From the NCBI RefSeq assembly GCF_000286835.2, contig NZ_AJYD02000038.1, positions 2,960,284 through 3,024,283 of the forward strand: 64,000 bases of DNA, read 5' to 3'. The DNA comes from Enterovibrio norvegicus FF-33 (lineage in GTDB: Bacteria > Pseudomonadota > Gammaproteobacteria > Enterobacterales > Vibrionaceae). The notes under the pieces were generated by a model, which made no database searches, had not been told where the DNA came from, and saw only the letters and a list, made by a program, of their open reading frames with translations. Shown here piece by piece: positions 30,593-40,680 of the stretch. The number at the start of each line of letters is the position of its first letter. The first letter of the stretch is position 1. Position numbers and translations under genes: made by a program.

Positions 30593-31618
30593 TTACAGGT
30601 AATCGCGAATGAGGACTTCTGCGATTTGAACCGAGTTAGTTGCCGCCCCTTTGCGGACATTATCTGCCACTATCCACATATTCAAACCATTTGGATGGCT
30701 GATGTCATTGCGGACACGACCGACCATAACGTGGTCTTGTCCCGTGCCTTCTTTGACTTGCGTTGGATAATCTTCACCCATGAAAACTTGAACGCTTTCA
30801 GCGCGAGAAAGCAAATCCATCGCTTCGGTAGCGTCAATAGGTTGACGGCATTCAATGTGCACAGCTTCTGCGTGACCATAGAACACAGGAACACGCACAC
30901 ACGTTGGGTTCACGGCAACCGTGTCATCACCCAAAATTTTCTGTGTTTCCCACACCATTTTCATTTCTTCTTTGGTGTAGCCGTTGTCCATGAACTCATC
31001 GATATGCGGCAAGCAGTTGAACGCGATCTGTGTTTTGTACAGGCTCGGCTCAGCCTCTTGGCTGTTCAGCAGCCTTACGGTTTGCCCTGCCAGTTCATCA
31101 ACGCCTTTCTTGCCCGAACCTGACACTGACTGATACGTTGCCACGTTGATGCGCTCAATGCCGGCCACATCATAAATTGGCTTCAGTGCCACCAACATTT
31201 GGATGGTTGAACAATTTGGGTTGGCAATGATGTTGCGGTTGCGAAAATCAGCAATCGCTTCTGGGTTAACTTCTGGCACGACCAATGGAACATCATGCTC
31301 ATAGCGGAAGCGCGAGGTATTATCGATAACCACCACACCTTCGTCAGCGGCAATCGGTGCCCAACGGTCTGACAGTTCTGCACCCGCTGAGAACAGAGCA
31401 AGTTGCACTTGGCTCCAATCGAAGTCTTCAACGTCTTTTACCAGAATGCTTTTGCCATTGAAACGAATGGTTTCACCGGCACTGCGCTCACTTGCCAGCA
31501 AGTAAAGATTGCGCACAGGGAATTTACGCTCTTCCAATACCTCGATTATGGTGCGGCCAACAGCGCCCGTTGCACCTAATACAGCGATATCAAAAGCCAC
31601 ATCGAATTCTTGTGTCAT
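30593..31618 (-). CDS. asd: Aspartate-semialdehyde dehydrogenase
   Basis: 341 aa. NADPH reduction of aspartyl-phosphate to the semialdehyde, feeding lysine/diaminopimelate, threonine and methionine synthesis. N-terminal IAVLGATGAVGRTIIEVLEE, catalytic Cys136 in ANPNCSTIQMLVALKP, substrate-binding CVRVPVFYGHAEAVHIE. The site occupied by usg in E. coli has asd in Vibrio; the intact Cys motif supports a true enzyme. AGAGGA precedes ATG 31618; pdxB stops 2 nt upstream. Confidence 0.95.
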   Translation of the reverse strand: MTQEFDVAFDIAVLGATGAVGRTIIEVLEERKFPVRNLYLLASERSAGETIRFNGKSILVKDVEDFDWSQVQLALFSAGAELSDRWAPIAADEGVVVIDNTSRFRYEHDVPLVVPEVNPEAIADFRNRNIIANPNCSTIQMLVALKPIYDVAGIERINVATYQSVSGSGKKGVDELAGQTVRLLNSQEAEPSLYKTQIAFNCLPHIDEFMDNGYTKEEMKMVWETQKILGDDTVAVNPTCVRVPVFYGHAEAVHIECRQPIDATEAMDLLSRAESVQVFMGEDYPTQVKEGTGQDHVMVGRVRNDISHPNGLNMWIVADNVRKGAATNSVQIAEVLIRDYL

Positions 31619-31620
31619 GT

Positions 31621-32760
31621 TTATTCCTCTACGGTAAAACCTAATTTAGCGAGCGACTCTAACCCAAACTCGGCCTTGCCCGCTACTGTAATCGCACTGT
31701 ACTCACGTCTGTCCCAGTAATTCTTGCGTAAGCGGTCAAAGCTTATGCGCTGCTGAGCAACATCGGCCATCTCGCGGCGAAACTCGGCATCGTCTCGGCG
31801 AATGTCGTATATCAGCTGACAGAGCGCCATAAGATCTGCGCTATTCCAAGGTTGGCTTAATGCAACATGCGGAATTGGCGCGACGGGTAGCAGTGAACTC
31901 GCCGCTACATGCTCTTCGCTATTTCCGAGAAAATCACAGTAGGCGTTGTAAATCATGGTGGTGCCACGGGCTTTGCCTTCTAGGCCATATCCTGCGATAT
32001 GTGGCGTTGCAAAGGCCAATAGCGGCAGGAGTTCTAGATCCACTTCGGGTTCGAATTCGAACACATCCAACACTGCCGTCAATTTTTCAGCTTTCAATGC
32101 GGCTTTGAGCGCATCATTGTCCACAACCGGTCCACGAGCGGCATTGATCAAAATACTGTTTGGCTTTAACGCAGCCAATTCTTTTTCCCCAATCAAATGA
32201 TGTGTTGGGTATTTGCCTGCCCGAGTGATGGGTGTGTGCGTCGTGATCACATCGCACTCCGCAAGCAGGGTTTGTAGCGAATGAAACGCGCGCTCATCTC
32301 CTTCGGCTTTTTTTATTGGGTCACAAAGCAGATGTTCAATATTCAGTGCGCTGAGACATTTTGAAAGATAGCTCCCGACTTGCCCTGCCCCAATGATGCC
32401 GACTTTGCGATCAGTCAGCGTAAAGCCATGCTGCTGACTGAGAACAAGAAGCGCGCTGATGACATATTCCGCGACTCCAACTTTGTTGCAACCCGGTGCG
32501 GCAGTGAAATGAATACCTCGCGAAGCCAGCAATTCTGCATCGACGTGGTCAGTCCCGGCGGTTGCCGTTCCAACAAACTTAAGGCGATTAGCTTTCGCTA
32601 GTAAATCTTCATCCACTTTGGTCACAGAGCGGATCATCAAGGCATCCACATCAACCAAGTCGTCTGCCGTCAGGGTTCGACCCGCTTTGGCTGTCACCGT
32701 TCCCAGCTTACTGAATAGTGCTGCGGCGTACGGCATATTTTCATCAATCAGGATATTCAC
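31621..32760 (-). CDS. pdxB: Erythronate-4-phosphate dehydrogenase
   Basis: 379 aa D-2-hydroxyacid dehydrogenase acting in the DXP-dependent pyridoxal phosphate pathway. Opening [36 protein letters not shown]-binding [35 protein letters not shown] (catalytic Arg) and [18 protein letters not shown] (catalytic His) are visible. Forms a unit with asd. Confidence 0.97.
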   Translation of the reverse strand: MNILIDENMPYAAALFSKLGTVTAKAGRTLTADDLVDVDALMIRSVTKVDEDLLAKANRLKFVGTATAGTDHVDAELLASRGIHFTAAPGCNKVGVAEYVISALLVLSQQHGFTLTDRKVGIIGAGQVGSYLSKCLSALNIEHLLCDPIKKAEGDERAFHSLQTLLAECDVITTHTPITRAGKYPTHHLIGEKELAALKPNSILINAARGPVVDNDALKAALKAEKLTAVLDVFEFEPEVDLELLPLLAFATPHIAGYGLEGKARGTTMIYNAYCDFLGNSEEHVAASSLLPVAPIPHVALSQPWNSADLMALCQLIYDIRRDDAEFRREMADVAQQRISFDRLRKNYWDRREYSAITVAGKAEFGLESLAKLGFTVEE

Positions 32761-32822
32761 GCAATGCTCTCTTCAATCAAACTCACTGACGCCATTGTGA
32801 CGCTTTTCCTTGCGACTTAAAA

Positions 32823-32850
32823 CGAAAAAACCCGACCAATGGCCGGGTAA
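32823..32850 (-). terminator. Intrinsic terminator of fabB and its 3' UTR
   Basis: Minus strand: stem ACCCGGCC / GGTCGGGT with a short ATT loop (one mismatch), then TTTTTT. About 140 nt after the fabB stop. Confidence 0.9.
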
Positions 32851-32988
32851 AATCCAGGATCTGAAAGATAGAGACCGGCTCTCAACGGTCAATACCTGCG
32901 TCTGTTGTAGGCACAATGCCAACTTCCCGGAAAATCTTAAACAACAAGCCAGTGACAGGCTCGTCATACCGAGAGACAGCGGTTTCGC
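32823..32988 (-). ncRNA. fabB 3' UTR, candidate FarS-like sRNA
   Basis: The fabB transcript extends about 165 nt past its stop to a strong terminator without encoding a protein. In Vibrio cholerae the 3' UTR of fabB is cleaved by RNase E to give the Hfq-dependent sRNA FarS, which represses fadE. Position and terminator match; an A/T-rich stretch (TTGTTTAAGATTTTCC on the minus strand, ~32951-32936) could be a cleavage site. Homology was not tested, and the exact ends are unknown. Confidence 0.5.
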
Positions 32989-34200
32989 TTATCCTTCGTA
33001 TTTTTTAATGACCAGTGTGGCGTTAGTACCGCCAAAACCGAAGCTATTTGACATCACTGTTGTCAGCGTTTGCTCGCGCATTTCAGTCACGATATCAAGG
33101 CCTTCAGCAACAGGATCAAGGTTGTCGATATTGATACTCGGCGCAACAAAGTTATTTTCCAACATCAGTGTTGAATAAATCGCTTCGTGTACACCTGCAG
33201 CGCCCAATGCGTGACCTGTCATTGCTTTAGTAGCAGAAATGGCTGGGCTGTTGTGGCCAAACACTTCCTGAATCGCGCCCAGTTCTTTCACATCACCCAC
33301 TGGCGTTGAAGTGCCGTGCGTGTTGATGTAATCAATGCTGTCGACATCTTGCATCGCCATCTTCATACAACGGATCGCGCCTTCACCAGAAGGAGCAACC
33401 ATGTCATAGCCATCCGACGTTGCGCCATAACCGACGACTTCGCCGTAGATTTTCGCACCACGCGCAAGCGCATGCTCAAGCTCTTCGATCACCATCATGC
33501 CGCCGCCACCAGAAATAACGAAACCGTCGCGGTCTGCGTCATAGGTGCGTGAGGCTTTTTCTGGTGAGTCGTTATATTTGGTCGACAATGCGCCCATGGC
33601 GTCAAACATCATGGTCAATGACCAATCAAGCTCTTCGCCACCGCCTGCAAATACCACGTCTTGTTTACCCAATTGGATAAGCTCTACCGCGTGGCCGATA
33701 CAGTGTGCTGATGTTGCACACGCTGAACTCATGGTGTAGTTCACGCCACGAATTTTAAATGGTGTAGCCAAGCACGCTGAAACGGTTGACGACATGGTAC
33801 GAGGCACCATGTAAGGTCCAACACGTTTTACGCCTTTCTCGCGCAATGTGTCTGTCGCAAGCACTTGGTTAATAGAAGATGCGCCACCTGAACCAGCAAC
33901 CAGGCCAGTACGGTCGTTAGATACCATGTCTTCAGTCAGACATGAATCTTCAATCGCTTGTTCCATTGACAGATAAGCGAAGCCAGCGGCATCGCCCATA
34001 AAACGGTATTTCTTACGATCAATATGTTCTGCGGGAATAAGCTTTAAATCACCCCAAACATTACTGCGTAGTTTCATGTCTGCGAACTGCTGGGAAAAAC
34101 TGATCCCGGATTTCCCCGTCTTCAACGACTCCAGCACTTCTTTAACGTTGTTACCGATGCTGGAAACAATTCCCATACCTGTAATTACGGCTCGTTTCAT
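32989..34200 (-). CDS. fabB: 3-oxoacyl-ACP synthase I (KAS I)
   Basis: 403 aa. Condenses malonyl-ACP with acyl-ACP; required for unsaturated fatty acids. Catalytic triad visible: Cys161 in [13 protein letters not shown], His in [12 protein letters not shown] and His in [24 protein letters not shown] near the end is the glycine-rich loop. FadR-like and FabR-like sites lie 54-88 nt upstream of the start, as expected for this gene. Confidence 0.98.
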   Translation of the reverse strand: MKRAVITGMGIVSSIGNNVKEVLESLKTGKSGISFSQQFADMKLRSNVWGDLKLIPAEHIDRKKYRFMGDAAGFAYLSMEQAIEDSCLTEDMVSNDRTGLVAGSGGASSINQVLATDTLREKGVKRVGPYMVPRTMSSTVSACLATPFKIRGVNYTMSSACATSAHCIGHAVELIQLGKQDVVFAGGGEELDWSLTMMFDAMGALSTKYNDSPEKASRTYDADRDGFVISGGGGMMVIEELEHALARGAKIYGEVVGYGATSDGYDMVAPSGEGAIRCMKMAMQDVDSIDYINTHGTSTPVGDVKELGAIQEVFGHNSPAISATKAMTGHALGAAGVHEAIYSTLMLENNFVAPSINIDNLDPVAEGLDIVTEMREQTLTTVMSNSFGFGGTNATLVIKKYEG

Positions 34201-34253
34201 CTTTTGTTCCTACAATTCGAGTTCGCACCGATGATAGCGTTTTTGCTCATCTA

Positions 34254-34270
34254 AAGTGGTCAGCTTTCCT
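34254..34270 (+). promoter_or_regulatory. FadR-like operator upstream of fabB
   Basis: AAGTGGTCAGCTTTCCT. The left half fits the E. coli FadR consensus half AACTGGTC except one base; the right half is degenerate. It agrees at 15 of 17 positions with the site before the first fadL (50285-50301). FadR activates fabB in E. coli. The gene reads on the opposite strand. Confidence 0.6.
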
Positions 34271-34288
34271 AGAGTACGCGTGTAAGCT
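34271..34288 (+). promoter_or_regulatory. FabR-like operator upstream of fabB
   Basis: AGAGTACGCGTGTAAGCT is an imperfect palindrome resembling the FabR operators described before fabA and fabB, where FabR represses unsaturated fatty acid synthesis. It abuts the FadR-like site. Assigned from recalled motif shape, not from a matrix score. Confidence 0.55.
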
Positions 34289-34400
34289 GAAATTCTTTTC
34301 CATACTCGCACAGACGCCCCTTAGAATCTGTAAATTCCGCTGGATTGACGTTAGAATCCGCGATCTGAGTGCAAATACACTGTTAATTAAGGCAAGGCTT

Positions 34401-36404
34401 GTGACCCAACCCCGTATCGAACATGCCCAAATCCACTGGAATGATGCTGGAACACCGGTATCTGATAATTTCGACGATGTGTACTTTTCTAACGCCAATG
34501 GCTTGGAAGAAACGCGCTATGTGTTTCTGCATCAAAATCATCTTCCGGCACGCTGGCAACAATTCGAGCGAGACCGCTTTGTTATCGCAGAGACTGGCTT
34601 TGGAACTGGCCTAAACTTTCTCGCAGCGTGGCAGTGGTTTGATGCGTTTCGTGCAGACAACCCGCAGGCGAAAACGCAGCAGCTGCATTTTATCAGTTTT
34701 GAGAAGTTCCCCGTTACACAAATCGACCTTGAAAAAGCCCATGCGTCTTGGCCTGAGCTGGCCGACTACGCAAAAGCACTGCGTCAGCACTACCCCGCTG
34801 CCGTATCTGGCTGTCATCGTCTGATACTTGCTGATGGCCGGGTGACGTTGGATTTGTGGTTTGGTGACATTAAAGACTGCATGCCTCAAGTGTGGACATC
34901 TGATGATGGTATTGTGGATTGCTGGTTCCTTGATGGCTTTGCGCCTAGCAAAAACCCCGAGATGTGGAGCCAATCGTTGTTCGATGGCATGGCACGTCTG
35001 GCGAGAGAAAACTGCACCGTCGCGACGTTTACCGCCGCTGGCTTTGTCCGCCGTGGTTTGATCGACGCTGGCTTTGACATGAAAAAAACGCAAGGCTTTG
35101 GCACGAAGCGCGACATGATTGTCGGCACGATCAATCAACGTAACCAGCCTCGACAACAAGCGCCTTGGTACAAACGCTTACCTCCAAAAGCCTCAAATGA
35201 CATTGCGATTATTGGCGGCGGTGTCGCCAGTGCCACACTCGCGCTGTCTTTGGTTCGTCGCGGAAAACCCGCGACACTCTATTGTGAGCATGACAAGCCG
35301 GGACTTGGCGCATCGGGCAATCGCCAAGGCGCAGTGTATCCGCTGCTTAATGGCAGTGATGATGTGCTTTCTCGCTTTTTTGCACCCGCGTTTTTGTTCT
35401 CACGTCAGTTTGTTGAGCAAGCGGCTGAAACCATCAACTTTGATCATGACTGGTGCGGCGTGACGCAATTAGGCTGGGATGAAAAAAGTGCTGACAAATT
35501 AGGGAAACTACTCAAGGGTGGGTATCCCAAGGCACTGGTTCATGCCGTCACTGCTGACGAAGCGGCAGCCATGACTGACATTGACACATTACATAGTGGT
35601 ATCAGCTACCCGCTTGGCGGCTGGTTGTGCCCTCAGCAACTGACACAAGGTTTGATCGCACAAGCGGAGGCCACAGGTTTATTGACCTGTCTCTACAACA
35701 CCAAAATAACAAGGTTGACGCTTCACGACAGCAAGTGGACGCTTCAAGCCGACGACACGACGTTTACTCACCAGACAGTCGTGGTTGCCAATGGCCATGA
35801 ATTCTCGCAGTTTAAACAAACCGCGCCGATCCCTGCCTTTTCAGTACGCGGGCAAGTGACTCATATCAACACCACCCCGGCGCTGAAAAAGCTCAAAACG
35901 GTGCTTTGTTACGATGGCTATCTGACCCCAGTTAATCCAAAAAATGATACGCACTGTATCGGGGCGAGCTACAGTCGCAATGACAGTTCGTTGGCATTTA
36001 GCATGGATGACCAGGTTGATAATAAACAACGTCTGGTGAAATGCATTCCGACCAAATGGTCACAAGCAGTCAGCACAGATCATGGCGCTGGACGTGTCGG
36101 CGTGCGTTGTGCCAGTAGAGATCACCTGCCATTTGTTGGTGATGTCTGTGATTACAGCGAGCTGGTTGCGAGCTATAGCAACCTACGTGATACGCAAGAA
36201 ACCGCACAAGATGTGCCGGTTTACCCCAACCTTTACAGCCTTCTAGGGCTGGGTTCGCGCGGCTTAACTTCGGCGCCATTGCTGGGTGAGTTGATGGCTT
36301 CGCAGCTGTGTGGTGATCCTTTGCCGTTACCCGTGGATGTACTCAATGCATTGCATCCGGGACGCATGTGGGTAAGAAAGTTACTGAAAGGCAAAGCGCT
36401 GTGA
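34401..36404 (+). CDS. mnmC: Bifunctional tRNA mnm5s2U34 methyltransferase / FAD-dependent cmnm5s2U34 oxidoreductase
   Basis: 667 aa, E. coli MnmC 668. Finishes the wobble-uridine modification mnm5s2U34. Residues ~1-240 are the methyltransferase (FVIAETGFGTGLNFLAAWQW, LDGFAPSKNPEMW); from ~268 the FAD oxidoreductase begins (IAIIGGGVASATLALSLVRR) and LLGLGSRGLTSAPLLGELMA is near the C-terminus. The start is GTG 34401. Divergent from fabB, as in E. coli. Confidence 0.97.
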   Translation: MTQPRIEHAQIHWNDAGTPVSDNFDDVYFSNANGLEETRYVFLHQNHLPARWQQFERDRFVIAETGFGTGLNFLAAWQWFDAFRADNPQAKTQQLHFISFEKFPVTQIDLEKAHASWPELADYAKALRQHYPAAVSGCHRLILADGRVTLDLWFGDIKDCMPQVWTSDDGIVDCWFLDGFAPSKNPEMWSQSLFDGMARLARENCTVATFTAAGFVRRGLIDAGFDMKKTQGFGTKRDMIVGTINQRNQPRQQAPWYKRLPPKASNDIAIIGGGVASATLALSLVRRGKPATLYCEHDKPGLGASGNRQGAVYPLLNGSDDVLSRFFAPAFLFSRQFVEQAAETINFDHDWCGVTQLGWDEKSADKLGKLLKGGYPKALVHAVTADEAAAMTDIDTLHSGISYPLGGWLCPQQLTQGLIAQAEATGLLTCLYNTKITRLTLHDSKWTLQADDTTFTHQTVVVANGHEFSQFKQTAPIPAFSVRGQVTHINTTPALKKLKTVLCYDGYLTPVNPKNDTHCIGASYSRNDSSLAFSMDDQVDNKQRLVKCIPTKWSQAVSTDHGAGRVGVRCASRDHLPFVGDVCDYSELVASYSNLRDTQETAQDVPVYPNLYSLLGLGSRGLTSAPLLGELMASQLCGDPLPLPVDVLNALHPGRMWVRKLLKGKAL

Positions 36405-36452
36405 TGTTAGGCGGTTAAACGTGAATATTCTGTACTGATATATTCCGAGCAT

Positions 36453-36484
36453 AAAGAAGGCGCTTCATTGAGCGCCTTCTTTGT
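36453..36484. terminator. Bidirectional intrinsic terminator between mnmC and yfcL
   Basis: Stem AAAGAAGGCGCT / AGCGCCTTCTTT with a CATTG-type loop, A-rich before and T-rich after; serves both converging genes. Confidence 0.88.
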
Positions 36485-36517
36485 ATTTGTTGATGTTGAT
36501 GTCTATTGCGATGGCTT

Positions 36518-36784
36518 TCAGCTCGCTTTCGCTTGCAAAGAGGACCACAAATTTGCCACCAGCACTTGATCTGCAGGGCTTAACTCGTTGGCATTGTTTT
36601 TCAAGCTACCGTCCACAAAGACTTTGAGTGCTTCGATATCATCAATCCCATCTTGCTCACAATCAGCGGCAGCCAATGAGATATGGCCACGCAAATACCC
36701 ACTTGCAAACAATTCGTCGTCTGACGCGGTCTCTACCATGGCGTCTATCAAATCAAGGATCTGTTCTTCGTAGTCTTGGATCAT
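36518..36784 (-). CDS. yfcL: YfcL family protein (unknown function)
   Basis: About 88 aa. Aligns along its length with E. coli YfcL: the block DDELFASGYLRGHISLA is nearly identical and ELSPADQVLVANLW matches the C-terminal part. I place the start at ATG 36784 (AGAGAG just upstream), which fits the family length; a TTG at 36823 would add 13 residues. Conserved next to epmC and mnmC. No function is established. Confidence 0.88.
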   Translation of the reverse strand: MIQDYEEQILDLIDAMVETASDDELFASGYLRGHISLAAADCEQDGIDDIEALKVFVDGSLKNNANELSPADQVLVANLWSSLQAKAS

Positions 36785-36819
36785 AATCTCTCTCATACCA
36801 AACGCATTCGGGATGGTTA

Positions 36820-37344
36820 TCAATAGGTAAAATCTGCGGCCGTTAACGTCGGACGATGATAAAACGCGCGGAGGGCATCTGAATAGGTTTTTGCGCGCGC
36901 TGGCATACCTTCATCGAGATAAATCAGCACTTGCTCACGCACTTTGGTCGTAAAACCCGCGCGATCAGACTCGACGCCACTCAAATTGTCACAGCTCACT
37001 TGAAAGCGAAAACCACAGCTGGCAGAAAGAATCCACTCTACCGCTTGTGGCTTTATCTCCACTTTCTCAAATTCCGCCTGCGTTTTTTCATCGCGTCCAT
37101 CAGGGTGATACCAGTAGCCATAATCTTCCAGCAATCGACGCTCAGGACCGGCAATACACCAGTGCGCCACTTCATGCATCGCGGATGCAAAAAAGCCACG
37201 AGCAAAGATAATACGATGCTTCGCGTGAGTTTCATCGGCGGGGAAATAAATAGGTTCATCACCACCGAGCAATAACTCAGTGTTAAATGATTCAATAAAT
37301 GTCTGATTGAATACAGAAATAAGGTCGTTGTAATCGTGATGCAT
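36820..37344 (-). CDS. epmC: Elongation factor P hydroxylase
   Basis: 174 aa (E. coli YfcM/EpmC 182). Hydroxylates the beta-lysylated Lys of EF-P, the last step of EF-P maturation. Family features: HHDYNDLISVFNQTF start, DEPIYFPADETHAKHRIIFA, metal-ligand region FFASAMHEVAHWCIAGPERR and DYGYWYHPDGRDEKTQ. Its partner enzymes EpmA and EpmB are not in this window. Confidence 0.95.
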   Translation of the reverse strand: MHHDYNDLISVFNQTFIESFNTELLLGGDEPIYFPADETHAKHRIIFARGFFASAMHEVAHWCIAGPERRLLEDYGYWYHPDGRDEKTQAEFEKVEIKPQAVEWILSASCGFRFQVSCDNLSGVESDRAGFTTKVREQVLIYLDEGMPARAKTYSDALRAFYHRPTLTAADFTY

Positions 37345-37567
37345 GCGTTATTTGTAAATGCCTGGTTACAGCCAAAATCAGTCAGGCGGCATTTTACCTA
37401 GTACATGCCCTATTGTCGCCGTGATAATTGCCCATTTTGACGATTTTATCCGCGATAAGCATGAAATTGATTCATGGGTGACGTCGTCTATTTTCATTGG
37501 CTTGTGACTGGCATCACATTTAGAATCGCACCACTTTCTCTGATTAAATGCAACCGACTGAATAATA

Positions 37568-38227
37568 ATGTTGTTGTCTACTTTGTACATTGTTGGCATT
37601 ACTGCCGAAGCCATGACAGGCGCGCTCGCGGCTGGTCGAAGAAACATGGATTGGTTCGGCGTCATGCTGGTGGCAAGCTGCACCGCCATTGGTGGTGGCA
37701 CAGTTCGAGACATTTTGCTCGGCCACTACCCCTTAGGCTGGGTCGCCAATCCGCATTATCTCGTGATTGTCTGTCTTGCGGGTATCGTGACCACATGGAT
37801 GGCCTCATGGGTGGCGCGAAACCATAAACTGTTTATCTGGCTAGATTCTCTAGGCTTGATAGCCTTTAGTATTATCGGTTGTCGCGTTGGCATGGATATG
37901 GGCTTGTCACCGCTCATCGCAGTTGTCTCTGCCGTGGTTACTGGTGTTTTTGGCGGCTTGCTACGTGATTTACTGTGTCGTCGCCAACCCATGGTATTAC
38001 ACAAAGAGTTATACGCGTCGATCGCGTTTTTCTCGGGCTGGATGTACTGGGGATTGATGACTTATGGCGGACAATTTGGCGTCAACGAAAACTACGCGAC
38101 ACTCTCCACGCTGATTCTGGGCTTCACATTTCGTATGTGCGCAGTGAAGTTTCATTGGCGCTTACCAGTGTTTAGCCTTGCCGAAGAAGAGAAAACAGAA
38201 GATAACGCAGAAGTGAAGGTGAGTTGA
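37568..38227 (+). CDS. TRIC-type cation channel family protein (YadS/YicG-like)
   Basis: 219 aa with seven hydrophobic segments arranged as a repeat of three plus one. Each half carries the family glycine motif before an Arg-Asp: AIGGGTVRDILLG and VFGGLLRDLLC; EAMTGALAAGRRNMDWFG opens the first half. Bacterial TRIC homologues conduct monovalent cations. The C-terminal tail is acidic. The Shine-Dalgarno is weak. Occupies the place of unrelated genes (yfcA, mepA) in E. coli. Confidence 0.9.
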   Translation: MLLSTLYIVGITAEAMTGALAAGRRNMDWFGVMLVASCTAIGGGTVRDILLGHYPLGWVANPHYLVIVCLAGIVTTWMASWVARNHKLFIWLDSLGLIAFSIIGCRVGMDMGLSPLIAVVSAVVTGVFGGLLRDLLCRRQPMVLHKELYASIAFFSGWMYWGLMTYGGQFGVNENYATLSTLILGFTFRMCAVKFHWRLPVFSLAEEEKTEDNAEVKVS

Positions 38228-38244
38228 ACGGAGGCTAAGAGCGA

Positions 38245-38270
38245 GGTCCTAGATCCTAAGACCTAGGACC
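38245..38270. repeat. Short heptad-periodic inverted repeat between the TRIC gene and aroC
   Basis: Ends GGTCCTAG and CTAGGACC form an 8-bp stem around a 10-nt loop. The same stretch has CCTA at a 7-base period three times (38248, 38255, 38262). No T-tract follows, so it is not a normal terminator. May be a dispersed intergenic repeat. Confidence 0.55.
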
Positions 38271-38277
38271 CCAGACG

Positions 38278-39363
38278 TTAAATCTTCGGCGTCGTCGTTG
38301 TGACACCCGCATTCTGTGCGCGATGACGCAGCAAGTGATCCATCAGCACGATAGCCACCATGGCTTCTGCGATAGGCACCGCGCGAATACCCACACAAGG
38401 GTCATGACGACCGCGTGTTATCACATCAACCGTTTCACCATCAACATTAATGGTTTCGCCCGGCACGGTAATGCTTGATGTCGGTTTCAATGCCAAGTGT
38501 GCAACGATATCTTGCCCTGACGAAATCCCACCAAGAATGCCGCCCGCATGATTGGTTTTAAAACCAGTCGGCGTTAATTCATCACGATGTTGGCTGCCGC
38601 GCTGATTCACCACATCAAAACCGTCGCCGATTTCAACGCCTTTCACCGCATTGATGCCCATCAGTGCAAACGCAATGTCAGCATCTAAACGGTCAAACAC
38701 AGGTTCGCCAAGACCGACAGGGACATTGTTTGCCACGACGGTCAGCTTAGCGCCGATGGAGTCACCGTCTTTTTTCAATTGACGTATCAATTCGTCCAAA
38801 GCGTCAAGTTTGGTTTCGTCGGGGCAGAAAAAGGGGTTTTGCTCAACTTGATCCCAATCCACTTTGTCGATGGTCACATCACCCATTTCAGACATGTAGC
38901 AACGCACTTCAATGCCATATTCCTGTTTCAGGAATTTCTTGGCGATCGCACCTGCCGCAACACGCATAGCGGTTTCACGCGCAGACGAACGACCGCCGCC
39001 GCGATAATCGCGGTGACCGTATTTCTGGTGATACGTGTAATCGGCATGACCGGGGCGAAAACGGTCTGAGATTTTGGAATAATCTTGTGAACGTTGATCG
39101 GTGTTCTCAATCAACAGACCAATAGACGTGCCCGTTGTTTTGCCTTCAAACACCCCAGACAAGAATTTCACCTCGTCTGCTTCACGACGTTGCGTGGTGT
39201 ATTTCGACGTACCCGGACGACGACGGTCCAGATCAATCTGTAAATCCGCTTCTGAAATTTCGAGTCCCGGCGGGCAACCATCAACGATACACCCTAATGC
39301 CAATCCATGACTTTCACCAAAGGTGGTGACGCGAAACACCTGACCAATAGAATTGCCTGCCAT
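38278..39363 (-). CDS. aroC: Chorismate synthase
   Basis: 361 aa (E. coli 361). FMN-dependent elimination of phosphate from EPSP, last shikimate step. N-terminal [60 protein letters not shown] and the C-terminal [20 protein letters not shown] are diagnostic. Its promoter should lie between the prmB terminator and 39364. Confidence 0.98.
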   Translation of the reverse strand: MAGNSIGQVFRVTTFGESHGLALGCIVDGCPPGLEISEADLQIDLDRRRPGTSKYTTQRREADEVKFLSGVFEGKTTGTSIGLLIENTDQRSQDYSKISDRFRPGHADYTYHQKYGHRDYRGGGRSSARETAMRVAAGAIAKKFLKQEYGIEVRCYMSEMGDVTIDKVDWDQVEQNPFFCPDETKLDALDELIRQLKKDGDSIGAKLTVVANNVPVGLGEPVFDRLDADIAFALMGINAVKGVEIGDGFDVVNQRGSQHRDELTPTGFKTNHAGGILGGISSGQDIVAHLALKPTSSITVPGETINVDGETVDVITRGRHDPCVGIRAVPIAEAMVAIVLMDHLLRHRAQNAGVTTTTPKI

Positions 39364-39531
39364 TACTTCCTCTGTCTTTTAACTGGCTGCCTTTATTAAG
39401 GCATAACTGCATGCTTGTTAATGAAACATAACCGCGCACGAGAAGCAAAAGCTTTTTGCCTGCAAAACAGTCAACCCGCTGTAGAACGGGGCTCATTTCA
39501 AGAAACACGACAAAATGCAAGATGTGAAAAC

Positions 39532-39567
39532 AAAAAAAGGCTGAAACAGATGTTTTCAGCCTTTTTG
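39532..39567 (-). terminator. Intrinsic terminator downstream of prmB
   Basis: Stem AAGGCTGAAA / TTTTCAGCCTT, minus strand continuing into seven T. Lies 48 nt after the prmB stop and before aroC. Confidence 0.9.
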
Positions 39568-39614
39568 ATAGCGAATTAACCGCGGTTCACGCGATTAAGC
39601 TTGATAGATGATGG

Positions 39615-40559
39615 TTAGTCTTTGTAGATAGAGAACTCGTCCGCGACGCTCACCAGATCTTGATACGTCATCATGAATACGCCGTGACCGCCGTTTTCAA
39701 ACTCAAGCCACGTTAGCGGAAGCTCTGGATATTGTTCTTCCACATGCACCATAGAATTACCCACTTCACAGATCAAAACACCCTGCTCGCTTAGATAATT
39801 GGGCGCATTGGCGATAATGCGGCGCATCAGTTTCAAGCCATCAGAGCCCGCAGCCAGACCCAGTTCAGGCTCGTGGCGGAATTCATCGGGTAGGCTGTTC
39901 ATGTCTTCTTCATCCACATACGGTGGATTAGAAACAATCAGGTCGTATTTGTCTTGTGGCAGATCGCGGAACAAATCCGAACGGATTGGGAACACTTGTT
40001 GCTCCATGCCGTGATCTTGCACATTCATTTCCGCCACTGCTAGCGCATCGGTAGAAATATCCACCAGATCCACTTCTGCGTCAGGGAAGGCGTAAGCACA
40101 CGCAATACCAATGCAACCGCTACCCGTGCACAAATCCATGATTCGAGTCGGTTCAACAGGCAACATTGGGCTGAAACGGTTTTCGATCAACTCACCAATT
40201 GGTGAGCGAGGCACCAATACACGTTCGTCGACAAAAAACTCAAGACCACAAAAATAGGCTTTGTTGGTCAAATAGGACACTGGCGTGCGATCGTTAATGC
40301 GGCGAATAACACGCTCTACAATACGATGGCGCTCACTGGTCGTCAGGCGGGAGTGACGAGTATCTGCTGGCACATCAAGTGGCAGATACAAGGTTGGCAA
40401 CACCAGTTGTACCGCTTCATCCCATGCGTTATCCGTTCCGTGACCGTAAAACAAACCTGCTGCATTAAAGCGGCTTACCGTCCAACGTAGCATGTCCTGC
40501 AGCGTACGTAACTCGTTGACAACTTCATCAACAATAATTTTATCCAAAATGGCCTCCAC
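39615..40559 (-). CDS. prmB: 50S ribosomal protein L3 N5-glutamine methyltransferase
   Basis: 314 aa (E. coli 310). SAM-dependent methylation of Gln150 of ribosomal protein uL3. Visible: [34 protein letters not shown] site [19 protein letters not shown] and catalytic NPPY in [15 protein letters not shown]. Divergent from smrB, the conserved arrangement. Confidence 0.97.
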   Translation of the reverse strand: MEAILDKIIVDEVVNELRTLQDMLRWTVSRFNAAGLFYGHGTDNAWDEAVQLVLPTLYLPLDVPADTRHSRLTTSERHRIVERVIRRINDRTPVSYLTNKAYFCGLEFFVDERVLVPRSPIGELIENRFSPMLPVEPTRIMDLCTGSGCIGIACAYAFPDAEVDLVDISTDALAVAEMNVQDHGMEQQVFPIRSDLFRDLPQDKYDLIVSNPPYVDEEDMNSLPDEFRHEPELGLAAGSDGLKLMRRIIANAPNYLSEQGVLICEVGNSMVHVEEQYPELPLTWLEFENGGHGVFMMTYQDLVSVADEFSIYKD

Positions 40560-40680
40560 TAGCCTGATTCACCCCAACGCACCGCGTTCATCTCTATTGA
40601 TTTGGACAATTACAAATTCGACAGCGAGACATTGCTTCTATTTTGGGTACAATGCGCCTATCGGCATTTGGAATTGACTT

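Noticed and set aside
34247-34498. 83-codon minus-strand frame between fabB and mnmC
   Set aside because: Overlaps the start of mnmC and the FadR/FabR-like sites; the product has no recognisable features.
37378-37713. 111-codon minus-strand frame opposite the TRIC gene start
   Set aside because: Mostly antisense to a well-supported gene, composition not protein-like.
38245-38270. Inverted repeat as a terminator for the TRIC gene or aroC
   Set aside because: No T-tract on either side; kept as a repeat instead.
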